From contig NZ_AUMK01000004.1 of assembly GCF_000430645.1 (NCBI RefSeq), forward strand, positions 310,001 to 374,000: a stretch of 64,000 nucleotides of DNA. The letters run 5' to 3'. The translations under genes were made by a program, and so were the position numbers. This document shows positions 1 through 8,083 of the stretch, piece by piece. Under the pieces are notes generated by a model. That model searched no databases. It worked only from the letters and a program-made list of their open reading frames with translations, and had not been told where the DNA came from. How positions within the stretch are numbered: position 1 is the stretch's first letter; every line of letters starts with the position of its first letter. The stretch is from Aquimarina latercula DSM 2041 (GTDB lineage: Bacteria > Bacteroidota > Bacteroidia > Flavobacteriales > Flavobacteriaceae).

Positions 1-401
1 AATGCACAATCATCACCATCATTCTTCATTCGAACACTTTTTTCATTCTTTAAAGAAAAGTATTCCATCACAAAAGTTCTCAATTCCTCTTCGGATAAAT
101 TTAAATTAACTACGTAATGATACAGCATAACAAAATCCTCACTTTGTTGACTTAGAAATTCTTGTTCCAAAAGTTCTAACTCTTCTTCCGTATATCCAGA
201 AGAGTTTTTGGATCTTAATTTTATCTCTTCTATAATTTTTTTATAGCTAGCAGAAGGTTGAACTTCTTCAGCAAAAGTTTTTACCAAACTTTTTACTTTA
301 AGATCTTTTTCTTGATCTGATAATTGATTATTTTCTTCTACTGAACAAGATGTAAATAAAACAAGCATAAAACTAGCTACGTAAAGTAATTTTGTTTTCA
401 T
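1..401 (-). CDS. Putative lipoprotein, partial (runs off the left edge)
   Basis: The reading frame opens at an ATG on the minus strand (399-401) and stays open to the window edge, giving 133 codons of an incomplete protein. The first 19 residues form an SPII signal: K at 2 and 4, a hydrophobic stretch, then LFTSC with the lipidated cysteine at residue 19. The rest is hydrophilic, rich in Glu and Lys, and probably helical, with no domain I recognise. It is an envelope-anchored lipoprotein of unknown function. The gene diverges from the DUF4199 gene on the plus strand, so 402-634 must hold both promoters. Confidence 0.75.
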   Translation of the reverse strand, partial: MKTKLLYVASFMLVLFTSCSVEENNQLSDQEKDLKVKSLVKTFAEEVQPSASYKKIIEEIKLRSKNSSGYTEEELELLEQEFLSQQSEDFVMLYHYVVNLNLSEEELRTFVMEYFSLKNEKSVRMKNDGDDCA

Positions 402-590
402 ATTATTAAATTTTGGGAGTTAAAAAGCTAAAAAAACAGCTAAACTACATTTCTACTTTTATTATCTTTGACTTGTAAAAAACAACAAAAACGATGGTTT
501 AACCGTAATTATATAACGTAAATGTAGTCTTTTTTTATCAATTTTTGATCTAAAAAGTAAAAAACAACTCTCTTGTTATTAACATTTTAG

Positions 591-598
591 TATATTTG
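591..598 (+). promoter_or_regulatory. -7 promoter box TATATTTG
   Basis: This is a perfect match to the Bacteroidota -7 consensus TAnnTTTG. A TTG lies at 573-575, 15 bases upstream, closer than the usual 19. The box overlaps the TTG/ATG codons at 596-601, which would therefore be upstream of or at the transcription start. This moves the first DUF4199 start to the ATG at 635. Confidence 0.5.
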
Positions 599-634
599 AT
601 GGGAGAAAACAGTTTAACAACCCAAAATAAAACA

Positions 635-1162
635 ATGAAGAGTAAGAGTATTCCTATAAAAACATATATCCTAAAATATGGTGCTTTTTTAGGAGTTATT
701 AGTGTTATTTTTAGCCTTGTTATCTATTTAACTGGATATTATACTAATCAAAATCTTTTTCATTACTTAATTCTTTTTTTAATAATCGTTTTTAGTAATA
801 TGTTAGGCTTAATAGCTTACAAAAAGAAAAATGAATTCATTAGTCTAAAGGAAGCCTTAAAAATTGGAATTGGAATAACGATGCTAGGAGGATTAATTGC
901 TATTCTTTGGAAAATAATGTTAATGCAAGTAATTGATCCTGAAATAATTACTCAACTAGAAAACAAACAAATTAAACGAATTGCAGAGGTTTCTAAAGAT
1001 TTGACTCAAGAAAATATTGACAGAAAAATAGCCATTACCCAAAAGTTTACTTCTCCTCTAGTATTAATCGGGATAGCAATTGTCGAAAATTTCTTTATTG
1101 GATTTTTCCTATCACTAATCGTTGGACTTGTAATAAGAAAAAAAAGAGATCCTTTTAAGTAA
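635..1162 (+). CDS. DUF4199 family membrane protein (copy 1)
   Basis: The protein is 175 residues when started at the ATG at 635. The longer frame from 596 would begin inside the promoter box. It shows the DUF4199 layout: two N-terminal membrane helices, a third near the middle, a soluble segment beginning with DPE and a final membrane helix ending in a Lys/Arg cluster. DUF4199 proteins are common in Bacteroidota and have no proven function. It is the first of three tandem paralogues that lead into a glycosyltransferase gene, which suggests an envelope role. Confidence 0.8.
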   Translation: MKSKSIPIKTYILKYGAFLGVISVIFSLVIYLTGYYTNQNLFHYLILFLIIVFSNMLGLIAYKKKNEFISLKEALKIGIGITMLGGLIAILWKIMLMQVIDPEIITQLENKQIKRIAEVSKDLTQENIDRKIAITQKFTSPLVLIGIAIVENFFIGFFLSLIVGLVIRKKRDPFK

Positions 1163-1226
1163 ACCAGCTCCACACTAAATTATACATACATATTAATATT
1201 TTTCTGAGCAAAATGTAACAAATTCG

Positions 1227-1234
1227 TAAATTTG
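1227..1234 (+). promoter_or_regulatory. -7 promoter box TAAATTTG
   Basis: This perfect TAnnTTTG match lies 42 bases before the ATG at 1277. It overlaps the upstream in-frame TTG at 1232, arguing against that start. I see no clear TTTG at the -33 distance. Confidence 0.5.
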
Positions 1235-1276
1235 TGTACTTATGTGTTATATCTAAATAACCAAAACTATATAATT

Positions 1277-1804
1277 ATGGAAAAATCTGTTAAATCTAAT
1301 GCGATATCTCTTGGGGTGATTTTAGGAGTAGTCCTATCACTTGTAACTGTTCTTGCCTATACTGTATATCAAGGAATGTATACTAATTGGATGGCCGGAA
1401 TTGGTATATCTGTTATGATTATTGTATTCGGTATCGTATCTGCAGTAAAAAGCAGAAAGTTACTAGGAGGTTTTATAGACTTCAAAAAAGCATTTACTTC
1501 TTATTTAATAACCGTTGCCATAGGAACATTAATTAGTACAGTTATTACTATTTTAATATATGTTGCAGTTGATCCAGATGCAGCCACGGCTATTAACGAA
1601 CAAATTATAGAATCTACTGTTGGTTTCATGGAAAAATTCGGAACACCAGAATCAGAAATTGAGAAAGCGGTAGCAAAAATGCAAGAAGAAAATCAATTTA
1701 GCCTTGTTAATCAAATAAAAGGTTGGTTCTGGGGAATGCTTATATATATCATTATTGGATTATTAGCTTCTTTAGCAATAAAAAAGAAAGAACCTTTATA
1801 CTAG
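1277..1804 (+). CDS. DUF4199 family membrane protein (copy 2)
   Basis: The protein is 175 residues from the ATG at 1277. Two N-terminal membrane helices, a central helix, a loop starting with DPDAAT and a last helix ending in KKKEP match the neighbouring DUF4199 proteins in length and order. The MEKSVK start fits the family better than the upstream TTG at 1232, which sits in a promoter box. It has its own promoter and is followed by a strong terminator at 1829, so it is probably transcribed alone. Function is unknown. Confidence 0.8.
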   Translation: MEKSVKSNAISLGVILGVVLSLVTVLAYTVYQGMYTNWMAGIGISVMIIVFGIVSAVKSRKLLGGFIDFKKAFTSYLITVAIGTLISTVITILIYVAVDPDAATAINEQIIESTVGFMEKFGTPESEIEKAVAKMQEENQFSLVNQIKGWFWGMLIYIIIGLLASLAIKKKEPLY

Positions 1805-1828
1805 AACACACATAAAGTAAAAAATACA

Positions 1829-1861
1829 ATTGGATTGCCTAAACGGCAATCCAATTTTTTT
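1829..1861 (+). terminator. Rho-independent terminator after DUF4199 copy 2
   Basis: An 11-bp perfect stem (1829-1839 with 1845-1855) with a 5-base loop is followed by a T run. It separates DUF4199 copy 2 from copy 3. Confidence 0.85.
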
Positions 1862-1923
1862 ATGTAATTTTCTATAAATGGAATACCTATATTTGTCAAC
1901 CAAATCATTTTACTAAATTATCA

Positions 1924-2433
1924 ATGGGGGTTTCTCATAAAAATTTTCTTACTTATATTATTACCATAGCTATATCCACCGGTATCGCTAGAGTAGCGTT
2001 GGATTACCTATCAAGAATATTAAACATATCTCCCATCTTATATTATCTTACTTTTTTGATCGCGTTGATATTGGAGATTGTTATCATTATATATGTAATC
2101 AAAAAGTATAAAACACATAAAAGTGTATTAAATATTACTGATGCATTAAAAGTTGGGATTATAATAATGGGTATAGTTGGCTTATGTTACTGTTCTATGG
2201 CATATATATATGATGTTTATATAGATCCTGATTTTCAAACTAATATGACATTACGTTTTACAGAACAGTTTACTCCCGAGCAATTGGATCAGGTAAAACA
2301 AAATTTAGAAAACCAAGATAGTAGTAAATCCTATATCGGTGTAATCATGTATACCATATGGTTCATATTTATTGGAGCTGTGATATCATTAATTGCAGGT
2401 TCTGTTTTTAAAACTAAAGTAGCATCATCATAG
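1924..2433 (+). CDS. DUF4199 family membrane protein (copy 3)
   Basis: The protein has 169 residues with the same plan as the two preceding paralogues: two N-terminal helices, a central helix (GIVGLCYCSMAYIY), the conserved DPDF loop and a C-terminal helix ending in FKTK. The stop at 2431-2433 is one base from the ATG of the glycosyltransferase gene, so the two are almost certainly co-translated. That coupling is the best clue that DUF4199 proteins here serve membrane glycan or lipid-sugar synthesis; this is inference. Confidence 0.78.
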   Translation: MGVSHKNFLTYIITIAISTGIARVALDYLSRILNISPILYYLTFLIALILEIVIIIYVIKKYKTHKSVLNITDALKVGIIIMGIVGLCYCSMAYIYDVYIDPDFQTNMTLRFTEQFTPEQLDQVKQNLENQDSSKSYIGVIMYTIWFIFIGAVISLIAGSVFKTKVASS

Positions 2434-2434
2434 T

Positions 2435-3382
2435 ATGGATATTTCTGTAGTCATACCATTGCTTAACGAGCAAGAATCACTTACCGAACTTTATAATTGG
2501 ATTGTAAAAGTTATGCAATCCAAGCAATATACGTATGAAATTCTTTTTATTGATGATGGTAGTACCGATAAATCGTGGGATACTATTACCTCTCTATCAA
2601 AACAAGATCAAAATGTAAAGGGAATACAATTCCTTAAGAATTATGGTAAATCGCAAGCGTTACATGCTGGTTTTGCAGAAGCGCAAGGTGATGTAATCAT
2701 TACTATGGACGCAGATCTACAAGATAATCCAGAGGAGATTCCGGAGATGTATGATATGATCATTAAAGATGGATACGATTTAATATCTGGTTGGAAAAAG
2801 AAACGATATGATTCTGTAATTGCTAAAAATTTACCCTCTAAACTTTTTAATGCAGCTGCAAGAAAAACATCTGGTTTAAAGTTGCACGATTTTAATTGCG
2901 GATTAAAAGCATATAAAAATCAAGTAGTTAAGCAGGTAGATGTTCATGGAGAAATGCATCGTTACATACCTGTATTAGCAAAAAATGCAGGATTTAATAA
3001 GATCGGCGAAAAAGTTGTTTTACATCAAGCGAGAAAATATGGTAAAACTAAATTCGGGATGAACCGTTTCGTAAATGGGTTCTTAGATTTGATCACCATT
3101 TGGTTTATGTCACGTTTTGGAAAACGACCTATGCATTTCTTTGGTCTGATTGGTACAATTCTTTTTATAATAGGGTTCTGTTTTTCATTATATTTAGGGA
3201 TAGATAAACTCTTTATAGAAAAAACAGGAAGATTGATAGCCTCGCGACCAGAATTTTATATCGCTTTGACATCGATGATACTAGGAACGCAGTTTTTCTT
3301 AGCTGGCTTTCTAGGAGAAATTATGTTAACCAGCAAACGTGATAAAGAACGATATCATATTTCTGAAAAAATACATTTATAA
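2435..3382 (+). CDS. Family 2 glycosyltransferase, membrane-anchored (DPM/GtrB-like)
   Basis: The protein has 315 residues. An N-terminal GT-A domain carries the nucleotide-sugar motifs DDGST (40-44) and DADLQD (92-97), the latter holding the metal-binding acidic pair. Two membrane helices follow at roughly 230-255 and 270-300. This matches polyprenyl-phosphate sugar transferases that use a nucleotide sugar on the inner face of the cytoplasmic membrane. The donor sugar and acceptor cannot be read from sequence. It follows DUF4199 copy 3 with a one-base gap and precedes the phosphohexomutase and ABC exporter genes. Confidence 0.88.
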   Translation: MDISVVIPLLNEQESLTELYNWIVKVMQSKQYTYEILFIDDGSTDKSWDTITSLSKQDQNVKGIQFLKNYGKSQALHAGFAEAQGDVIITMDADLQDNPEEIPEMYDMIIKDGYDLISGWKKKRYDSVIAKNLPSKLFNAAARKTSGLKLHDFNCGLKAYKNQVVKQVDVHGEMHRYIPVLAKNAGFNKIGEKVVLHQARKYGKTKFGMNRFVNGFLDLITIWFMSRFGKRPMHFFGLIGTILFIIGFCFSLYLGIDKLFIEKTGRLIASRPEFYIALTSMILGTQFFLAGFLGEIMLTSKRDKERYHISEKIHL

Positions 3383-3525
3383 CCCTCTATTGTATAATAA
3401 AAATATAAACGAACACCCCTTTTATCATTAGATTATTAAATAACTTAAATTTAACGTGGATCTTCCTTTTTACAGGAATTTTCTAACAAAATTAAATAAT
3501 ACTTTTATCAACAAAACCTAAACAA

Positions 3526-5253
3526 ATGCAAGTTTCAGAATCCTTAATCCACACTAGAGTTGAAGAATGGTTATCACCTGTTTTTGACAAACAAACGCAA
3601 GAAGAAATTGTAAAACTACAACAACAAGACTCTGATGTATTAAAGGAGAGTTTTTACAAAGACTTAGAGTTTGGAACTGGTGGTATGCGAGGTATTATGG
3701 GAGTAGGAACAAATCGCATAAATAAATACACCTTAGGAAAAAGTACACAAGGGTTGAGTAATTATTTACAGAAACAATTCCATGGTGAACAAGCAAAGGC
3801 AGTAATCGCATACGATTGTAGAAATAATAGTGATACACTGGCACAATTAGTAGCCGATGTATTTTCTGCTAATGGCATACAAGTTTATCTATTTTCTAGT
3901 TTGCGACCAACACCAGAACTTTCGTACGCTGTAAAAGAATTAGGATGCCATTGTGGAATCGTACTAACTGCTAGTCATAACCCTCCTGAGTATAATGGAT
4001 ACAAAGTATACTGGCAAGATGGAGGACAATTAGTACCACCACAAGATGGCGAAATCATTGCCGAAATAAACACTCTGAATTATGCTGATATTAAGTTTGA
4101 TGCAAATACAGAACTTATAAAAAAAATAGATAAAGAAATTGATACTCCTTTTATAGAGAATAGTGTAAAGAATGGAAGTTTTGCTGCTACACAAGAAGCA
4201 AAAGATAATACGACCATTGTATTTACCTCACTACATGGCACATCCATCACTGCGGTTCCTGAAACTTTGAAGAAGGCAGGATACAGCAATGTACATATTG
4301 TAAAAGAACAGGAAGTACCTGATGGTAATTTCCCAACTGTAAAATCTCCAAATCCAGAAGAGCCAGAAGCACTTGCAATGGCAACAGCACTTGCCGAAAA
4401 AGTGAATGCCGATATTGTAATCGGAACAGATCCAGATTGCGACCGACTAGGGATTGCTGTTAGAAATACTAACGGAGAATTACAATTACTTAACGGAAAT
4501 CAAACCATGATTGTAATGACTTGGTTTTTATTAAAACATTATAAATCAAAAGGAATAAAAGGAAACGAATTTATTGCCTCTACTATCGTATCCACTCCAA
4601 TGATGAAAAACCTTGCAGCAGCATATGAGGTAGAATACAAAGAAGTACTTACTGGTTTTAAATGGATCGCTAAACTTATTAAAGACTTCCCTGACAAACA
4701 TTTTATTGGTGGTGGTGAAGAGAGCTTTGGTTTTATGGTAGGTGACTTCGTTAGAGATAAAGATGCCGTTACCTCTACCCTTCTGGCCTGTGAGATTGTT
4801 GCGTACACAAAATCTCATGGAAGTTCATTTTATAAAGAGCTATTAAACCTATATGTTGATCACGGCTTTTACAAAGAAAACCTTGTTTCTCTTGTAAAAA
4901 AAGGAATAAAAGGAGCTGAGGAAATCAAGCAAACAATGATCGATTTAAGAAACAATCCTCCTACCGAGATCGCTGAAGAAAAGATTGTATTAATTGAAGA
5001 TTATCAAACAAGCATAGCAACAAATACTTTAGATAAAACTGAACATTCGATGGAAATCCCAAAATCTAATGTATTGATTTTTTACACTGAAGCAGGAAGC
5101 AAAATAGCTGCAAGACCAAGTGGAACCGAGCCAAAAATCAAGTTCTATATGAGTGTACAAGAATCTATTGACGATTTGTCAGCTTTTGATACTGTGGAAC
5201 AAAAACTGAATACTAAAATAGCAGCAATCAAAAAAGATTTACAATTAACTTAA
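3526..5253 (+). CDS. Phosphoglucomutase/phosphomannomutase
   Basis: The protein has 575 residues and belongs to the alpha-D-phosphohexomutase superfamily, which interconverts hexose 1- and 6-phosphates through a phosphoserine. All four signatures are visible: TASHNP at 148-153 with the phosphorylated Ser150; the Mg-binding DPDCDR at 302-307; the sugar-binding GGGEES at 395-400; and the phosphate-binding RPSGTEPK at 530-537. Length fits the PgcA/ManB-like group. Whether glucose or mannose is preferred is not clear. A weak TACTTTTA box at 3500-3507 may be its promoter. Confidence 0.93.
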   Translation: MQVSESLIHTRVEEWLSPVFDKQTQEEIVKLQQQDSDVLKESFYKDLEFGTGGMRGIMGVGTNRINKYTLGKSTQGLSNYLQKQFHGEQAKAVIAYDCRNNSDTLAQLVADVFSANGIQVYLFSSLRPTPELSYAVKELGCHCGIVLTASHNPPEYNGYKVYWQDGGQLVPPQDGEIIAEINTLNYADIKFDANTELIKKIDKEIDTPFIENSVKNGSFAATQEAKDNTTIVFTSLHGTSITAVPETLKKAGYSNVHIVKEQEVPDGNFPTVKSPNPEEPEALAMATALAEKVNADIVIGTDPDCDRLGIAVRNTNGELQLLNGNQTMIVMTWFLLKHYKSKGIKGNEFIASTIVSTPMMKNLAAAYEVEYKEVLTGFKWIAKLIKDFPDKHFIGGGEESFGFMVGDFVRDKDAVTSTLLACEIVAYTKSHGSSFYKELLNLYVDHGFYKENLVSLVKKGIKGAEEIKQTMIDLRNNPPTEIAEEKIVLIEDYQTSIATNTLDKTEHSMEIPKSNVLIFYTEAGSKIAARPSGTEPKIKFYMSVQESIDDLSAFDTVEQKLNTKIAAIKKDLQLT

Positions 5254-5284
5254 ATGACGGTTATTACCGTTTCTAAAATAATTA

Positions 5285-7111
5285 ATGAATTACTTTAAAC
5301 AAATCCTTCGCTTTGCGAAACCTTATAAAATATATGCAATATTAAATATCATATCAAATATTTTCTATGCGCTATTTGGAACACTTGCAATGGTATCTTT
5401 ATTCCCAATGTTAAATGTTCTTTTTGACCAGACTAAAAGAGTTAGTCAAGAGCCTGAATGGAATGGTATTTTAAACATTAGAGAATACGCGGAAAGTTAT
5501 CTTAACTATTTTGTTACTCAAAAAGCAGAACAAGGAAATGATGATGTACTCCTATTTATGGTTGTATTAGTCATTACTATGTTTTTCATGAAAAATATCT
5601 TTAGCTATTTAGCTATGTATTTCATTACGTTTTTAAGAAATGGAGTATTAAAAGATATTCGAAATGAATTATATCAAAAAACAATAGACCTTCCTCTTTC
5701 CTACTTTTCAGAAAAAAGAAAAGGAGACACTATCGCCAGAATTTCTACAGACGTATTGGAGATTCAACATTCCTTTTTATCAATATTAGAATTGATAGTA
5801 AGAGAACCGCTAATGATTATATTCACTATATGTGCGATGTTATTAATTAGTGTGAAGCTAACGATATTTGTTTTTATTTTTATTCCAGTTTCAGGTTTTT
5901 TAATTTCCTTAATCGGAAAAAAACTTAAAAAACACTCTGATAAAGTTCAGAAAGAGCAAGGGTACTTTCTATCCATAGTAGAAGAAACGTTAGGAGGATT
6001 AAAAGTTATTAAAGGGTTTAATGCCGAGAATATTTTTGGGAAAAAGTTTCAAGAATCTACATTAAGGTTTTACAATTTTTCGAATTCACTATTAAATAGG
6101 CAAAACCTAGCATCGCCTACAAGCGAATTTTTAGGAATTACTGTAATAGCTATACTATTATGGTATGGTGGTCAAATGGTACTCGTTGAAAAATCATTAG
6201 ATCCAGGTCTTTTTATTGTCTATATGGGACTTGCATATAACATTCTAACTCCTGCCAAAGCTATTTCTAAAGCAAGTTATGGTGTAAAAAGAGGAAATGC
6301 GGCAGCAGAACGTGTATTAGAAATTCTTAATACAGAATCTCCATTAAAAGATAAAACAGAAGCTACAACTAAAAACGACTTTACTACTGATATAAAGCTA
6401 GAAAATATTTCATTTAAATATGAAGAAGAATATGTTTTAAACGATTTTAACCTTACTGTCCCAAAAGGAAAATCAGTAGCCTTAGTTGGTCAATCAGGTA
6501 GTGGTAAATCTACTATAGCAAACTTAGTGACCCGATTTTATGATGTAAACAAGGGAGCTATAAAAATTGATGGTACTGATATTAAAGATATTACCAAAAA
6601 TTCTCTTAGAGGATTAATGGGCTTAGTTACTCAGGACTCTATTTTATTTCATGATACTATTAAAAATAATTTACTAATTGGTAAAGAAGATGCGACCGAT
6701 GAAGAGATTATTAATGCTCTAAAAGTTGCTAATGCTTGGGAATTTGTAAAAGAAAAACCAGAAGGACTTAATTCCGTTATTGGCGATAGTGGTGATAAAC
6801 TGAGTGGTGGGCAGAAACAAAGGCTTTCTATTGCAAGAGCAGTACTTAAAAATCCGCCCATAATGATTCTGGATGAAGCTACCTCAGCATTAGATACAGA
6901 AAGTGAACGTTTAGTTCAATCTGCCTTAGAAAATATGATGAAAAATAGAACAAGTATTGTAATAGCACATAGGCTATCAACTATACAAAATTCTGATTTA
7001 ATCGTTGTAATGCAAAAAGGACGTATTGTAGAACAAGGTACTCACGAAGAACTTATTGCTAAAAATGGTGCATACCAAAAACTAGTTACCATGCAATCAT
7101 TTGATAATTAA
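5285..7111 (+). CDS. ABC transporter, fused permease and ATPase (MsbA/MDR type)
   Basis: The protein has 608 residues. An N-terminal domain with about six membrane helices (to about residue 330) is followed by an ATP-binding domain: Walker A GQSGSGKS near 402, signature LSGGQKQR near 505, Walker B IMILDEATSALD near 525 and H-loop AHRLST near 560. It is a homodimeric exporter half, as in MsbA and lipid or drug exporters of the cytoplasmic membrane. The start is 31 bases after the mutase stop, so the two may be co-transcribed. The bidirectional terminator at 7141 ends it. Confidence 0.93.
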   Translation: MNYFKQILRFAKPYKIYAILNIISNIFYALFGTLAMVSLFPMLNVLFDQTKRVSQEPEWNGILNIREYAESYLNYFVTQKAEQGNDDVLLFMVVLVITMFFMKNIFSYLAMYFITFLRNGVLKDIRNELYQKTIDLPLSYFSEKRKGDTIARISTDVLEIQHSFLSILELIVREPLMIIFTICAMLLISVKLTIFVFIFIPVSGFLISLIGKKLKKHSDKVQKEQGYFLSIVEETLGGLKVIKGFNAENIFGKKFQESTLRFYNFSNSLLNRQNLASPTSEFLGITVIAILLWYGGQMVLVEKSLDPGLFIVYMGLAYNILTPAKAISKASYGVKRGNAAAERVLEILNTESPLKDKTEATTKNDFTTDIKLENISFKYEEEYVLNDFNLTVPKGKSVALVGQSGSGKSTIANLVTRFYDVNKGAIKIDGTDIKDITKNSLRGLMGLVTQDSILFHDTIKNNLLIGKEDATDEEIINALKVANAWEFVKEKPEGLNSVIGDSGDKLSGGQKQRLSIARAVLKNPPIMILDEATSALDTESERLVQSALENMMKNRTSIVIAHRLSTIQNSDLIVVMQKGRIVEQGTHEELIAKNGAYQKLVTMQSFDN

Positions 7112-7138
7112 AATTCAGATTATCAAATACATATAAAC

Positions 7139-7267
7139 AAAAAAGAGCGTCTCCACGCTCTTTTTCTTCACACAAATCATCTTAATTTAGGGGCTTAATC
7201 TAAAATTAAAACTCACTTTTATAAAAACCTTCATTTTGGGGGAAATGAAAGTACTAACTCATTTTCA
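7139..7267 (-). ncRNA. Small RNA A of a tandem triplet (predicted)
   Basis: This is a predicted transcript of about 129 bases on the minus strand. A promoter lies at 7273-7303 and a terminator at 7141-7165 ends in a U run. An internal hairpin pairs 7243-7251 with 7228-7236 (9 bp; RNA loop CCCCCA). Downstream is the core AAGCCCCTA (complement of 7188-7196), shared by all three copies. From 7132 to 7222, 91 bases in a row are identical to 7446-7536 in copy B. Open frames within the three copies are short and unlike one another, so a noncoding RNA is favoured. Boundaries are estimated from promoter and terminator positions. Confidence 0.65.
7141..7165. terminator. Bidirectional terminator: ABC transporter and small RNA A
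   Basis: The stem GAGCGT/ACGCTC (7145-7150 with 7155-7160) is extended by A-T pairs, has loop CTCC and is flanked by AAAA on the left and TTTTT on the right. It can end the ABC transporter message on the plus strand and small RNA A on the minus strand. Confidence 0.8.
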
Positions 7268-7272
7268 CAGTG

Positions 7273-7303
7273 TAAAGATAGAACTATTTTTGTATAACGC
7301 AAA
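7273..7303 (-). promoter_or_regulatory. Promoter of small RNA A
   Basis: On the minus strand this reads TTTG (complement of 7300-7303), 19 bases, then TATCTTTA (complement of 7273-7280). This is the Bacteroidota -33/-7 architecture with exact spacing, and the same arrangement recurs in the other two copies. Confidence 0.72.
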
Positions 7304-7452
7304 CAAAAAATGTATTTTATCTGTAAAAATATGCTTTTTAACATTTAAAAACACATAAAACAATTAAAAAGTCAGTAAAAACCTACTTTTTTGTTACTTA
7401 TCAAATACTTATTATTTAATTATAGTATATGAAGGCAAATATGCGTATAAAC

Positions 7453-7582
7453 AAAAAAGAGCGTCTCCACGCTCTTTTTCTTCACACAAATCATCTTAAT
7501 TTAGGGGCTTAATCTAAAATTAAAACTCACTTTTATTAAAATCTTTCATCTTGGGGAAAATGAAAGCGTTAACTCTTATTTA
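7453..7582 (-). ncRNA. Small RNA B of a tandem triplet (predicted)
   Basis: This is a predicted minus-strand transcript of about 130 bases, nearly identical to copy A over its 3' part and diverged over its 5' 50 bases. The 5' hairpin pairs 7557-7566 with 7543-7552 (10 bp including one G-U; RNA loop CCCC). The core AAGCCCCTA is the complement of 7502-7510. The terminator stem is the same as in copy A. The promoter is at 7588-7618. Differences between A and B fall so that the hairpin is kept, which suggests a structured RNA. Confidence 0.65.
7455..7479. terminator. Terminator of small RNA B
   Basis: The stem GAGCGT/ACGCTC (7459-7464 with 7469-7474) has loop CTCC, an A run on the left and a T run on the right. 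It is identical to the terminator of copy A. On the minus strand it ends in a U run at 7458-7453. Confidence 0.78.
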
Positions 7583-7587
7583 CAATG

Positions 7588-7618
7588 TAAAGATATTATA
7601 ATTTTTTAAACTCGCAAA
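7588..7618 (-). promoter_or_regulatory. Promoter of small RNA B
   Basis: The minus strand reads TTTG (complement of 7615-7618), 19 bases, then TATCTTTA (complement of 7588-7595). Box sequence and spacing are the same as for copies A and C, although the spacer sequence differs. Confidence 0.72.
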
Positions 7619-7743
7619 CTTTATGTGTTTTTTATCTATAAAAAATGTATTAAAACACAAAAATTAAATCAAAAACAACAATAAAGTAGTATTTTTCTTA
7701 CTTTAATAATAAAAAAATAAGAAACTAAAGAAACAATGAAAAC

Positions 7744-7877
7744 AAAAAAAAGAGTGCGGAAACACTCTTTTAATTGAAACAAATCATCTTAATATAGGGG
7801 CTTAATATAAAATAAAAACTAAAATTATTTTTTTGAACTCTACATTTAAAAAATGTGAAAGTATCTTTTCTAAATTA
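7744..7877 (-). ncRNA. Small RNA C of a tandem triplet (predicted, most diverged)
   Basis: This is a predicted minus-strand transcript of about 134 bases. It keeps the core (AAGCCCCTA, complement of 7795-7803) and the flanking ATTAAG and GATGATTTGT words but differs elsewhere. Its 5' hairpin has changed sequence yet still pairs (7842-7847 with 7851-7856). Its terminator is a different stem, GAGTG/CACTC. Promoter spacing is conserved. This fits an older duplicate kept under selection. Confidence 0.6.
7748..7771. terminator. Terminator of small RNA C
   Basis: The stem GAGTG/CACTC (7752-7756 with 7763-7767) is extended by A-T pairs and flanked by A and T runs. It is the same structure as terminators A and B with a different sequence and a 6-base loop. 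Confidence 0.72.
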
Positions 7878-7882
7878 CAATG

Positions 7883-7913
7883 TAAAGATAATACATTTTT
7901 TTAATAAAACAAA
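7883..7913 (-). promoter_or_regulatory. Promoter of small RNA C
   Basis: The minus strand reads TTTG (complement of 7910-7913), 19 bases, then TATCTTTA (complement of 7883-7890). It is the third instance of the same promoter architecture in 640 bases. Confidence 0.72.
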
Positions 7914-8083
7914 TTTATTGTGTATTTTGTCTAAAAAATATATTGTTTTAACCTAAATAATATAATTATTCCTACAAATTCTTACAAATAAAATAATTCA
8001 ACATCATATTAAACCTTTTTTTGTTATTTTAGTCTAATAGTAAACTAGCGTATACTAATCATTACTTAAATCATTATTTACTA

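Noticed and set aside
596..634. Upstream extension of DUF4199 copy 1
   Set aside because: The TTG/ATG codons there lie within or at the -7 promoter box, so they would not be transcribed.
7232..7595. Micro-peptides inside the three small RNA copies
   Set aside because: On the minus strand copy A could read a 15-residue and copy B a 9-residue peptide from the same ATG, but the frames differ and copy C lacks it. Structure, not coding, is conserved.
7111..8083. CRISPR array or insertion-sequence remnant as explanation of the triple repeat
   Set aside because: Units are about 300 bases apart, not 30-70, with no spacers of constant length and no inverted ends or target duplications; each unit has promoter and terminator instead.
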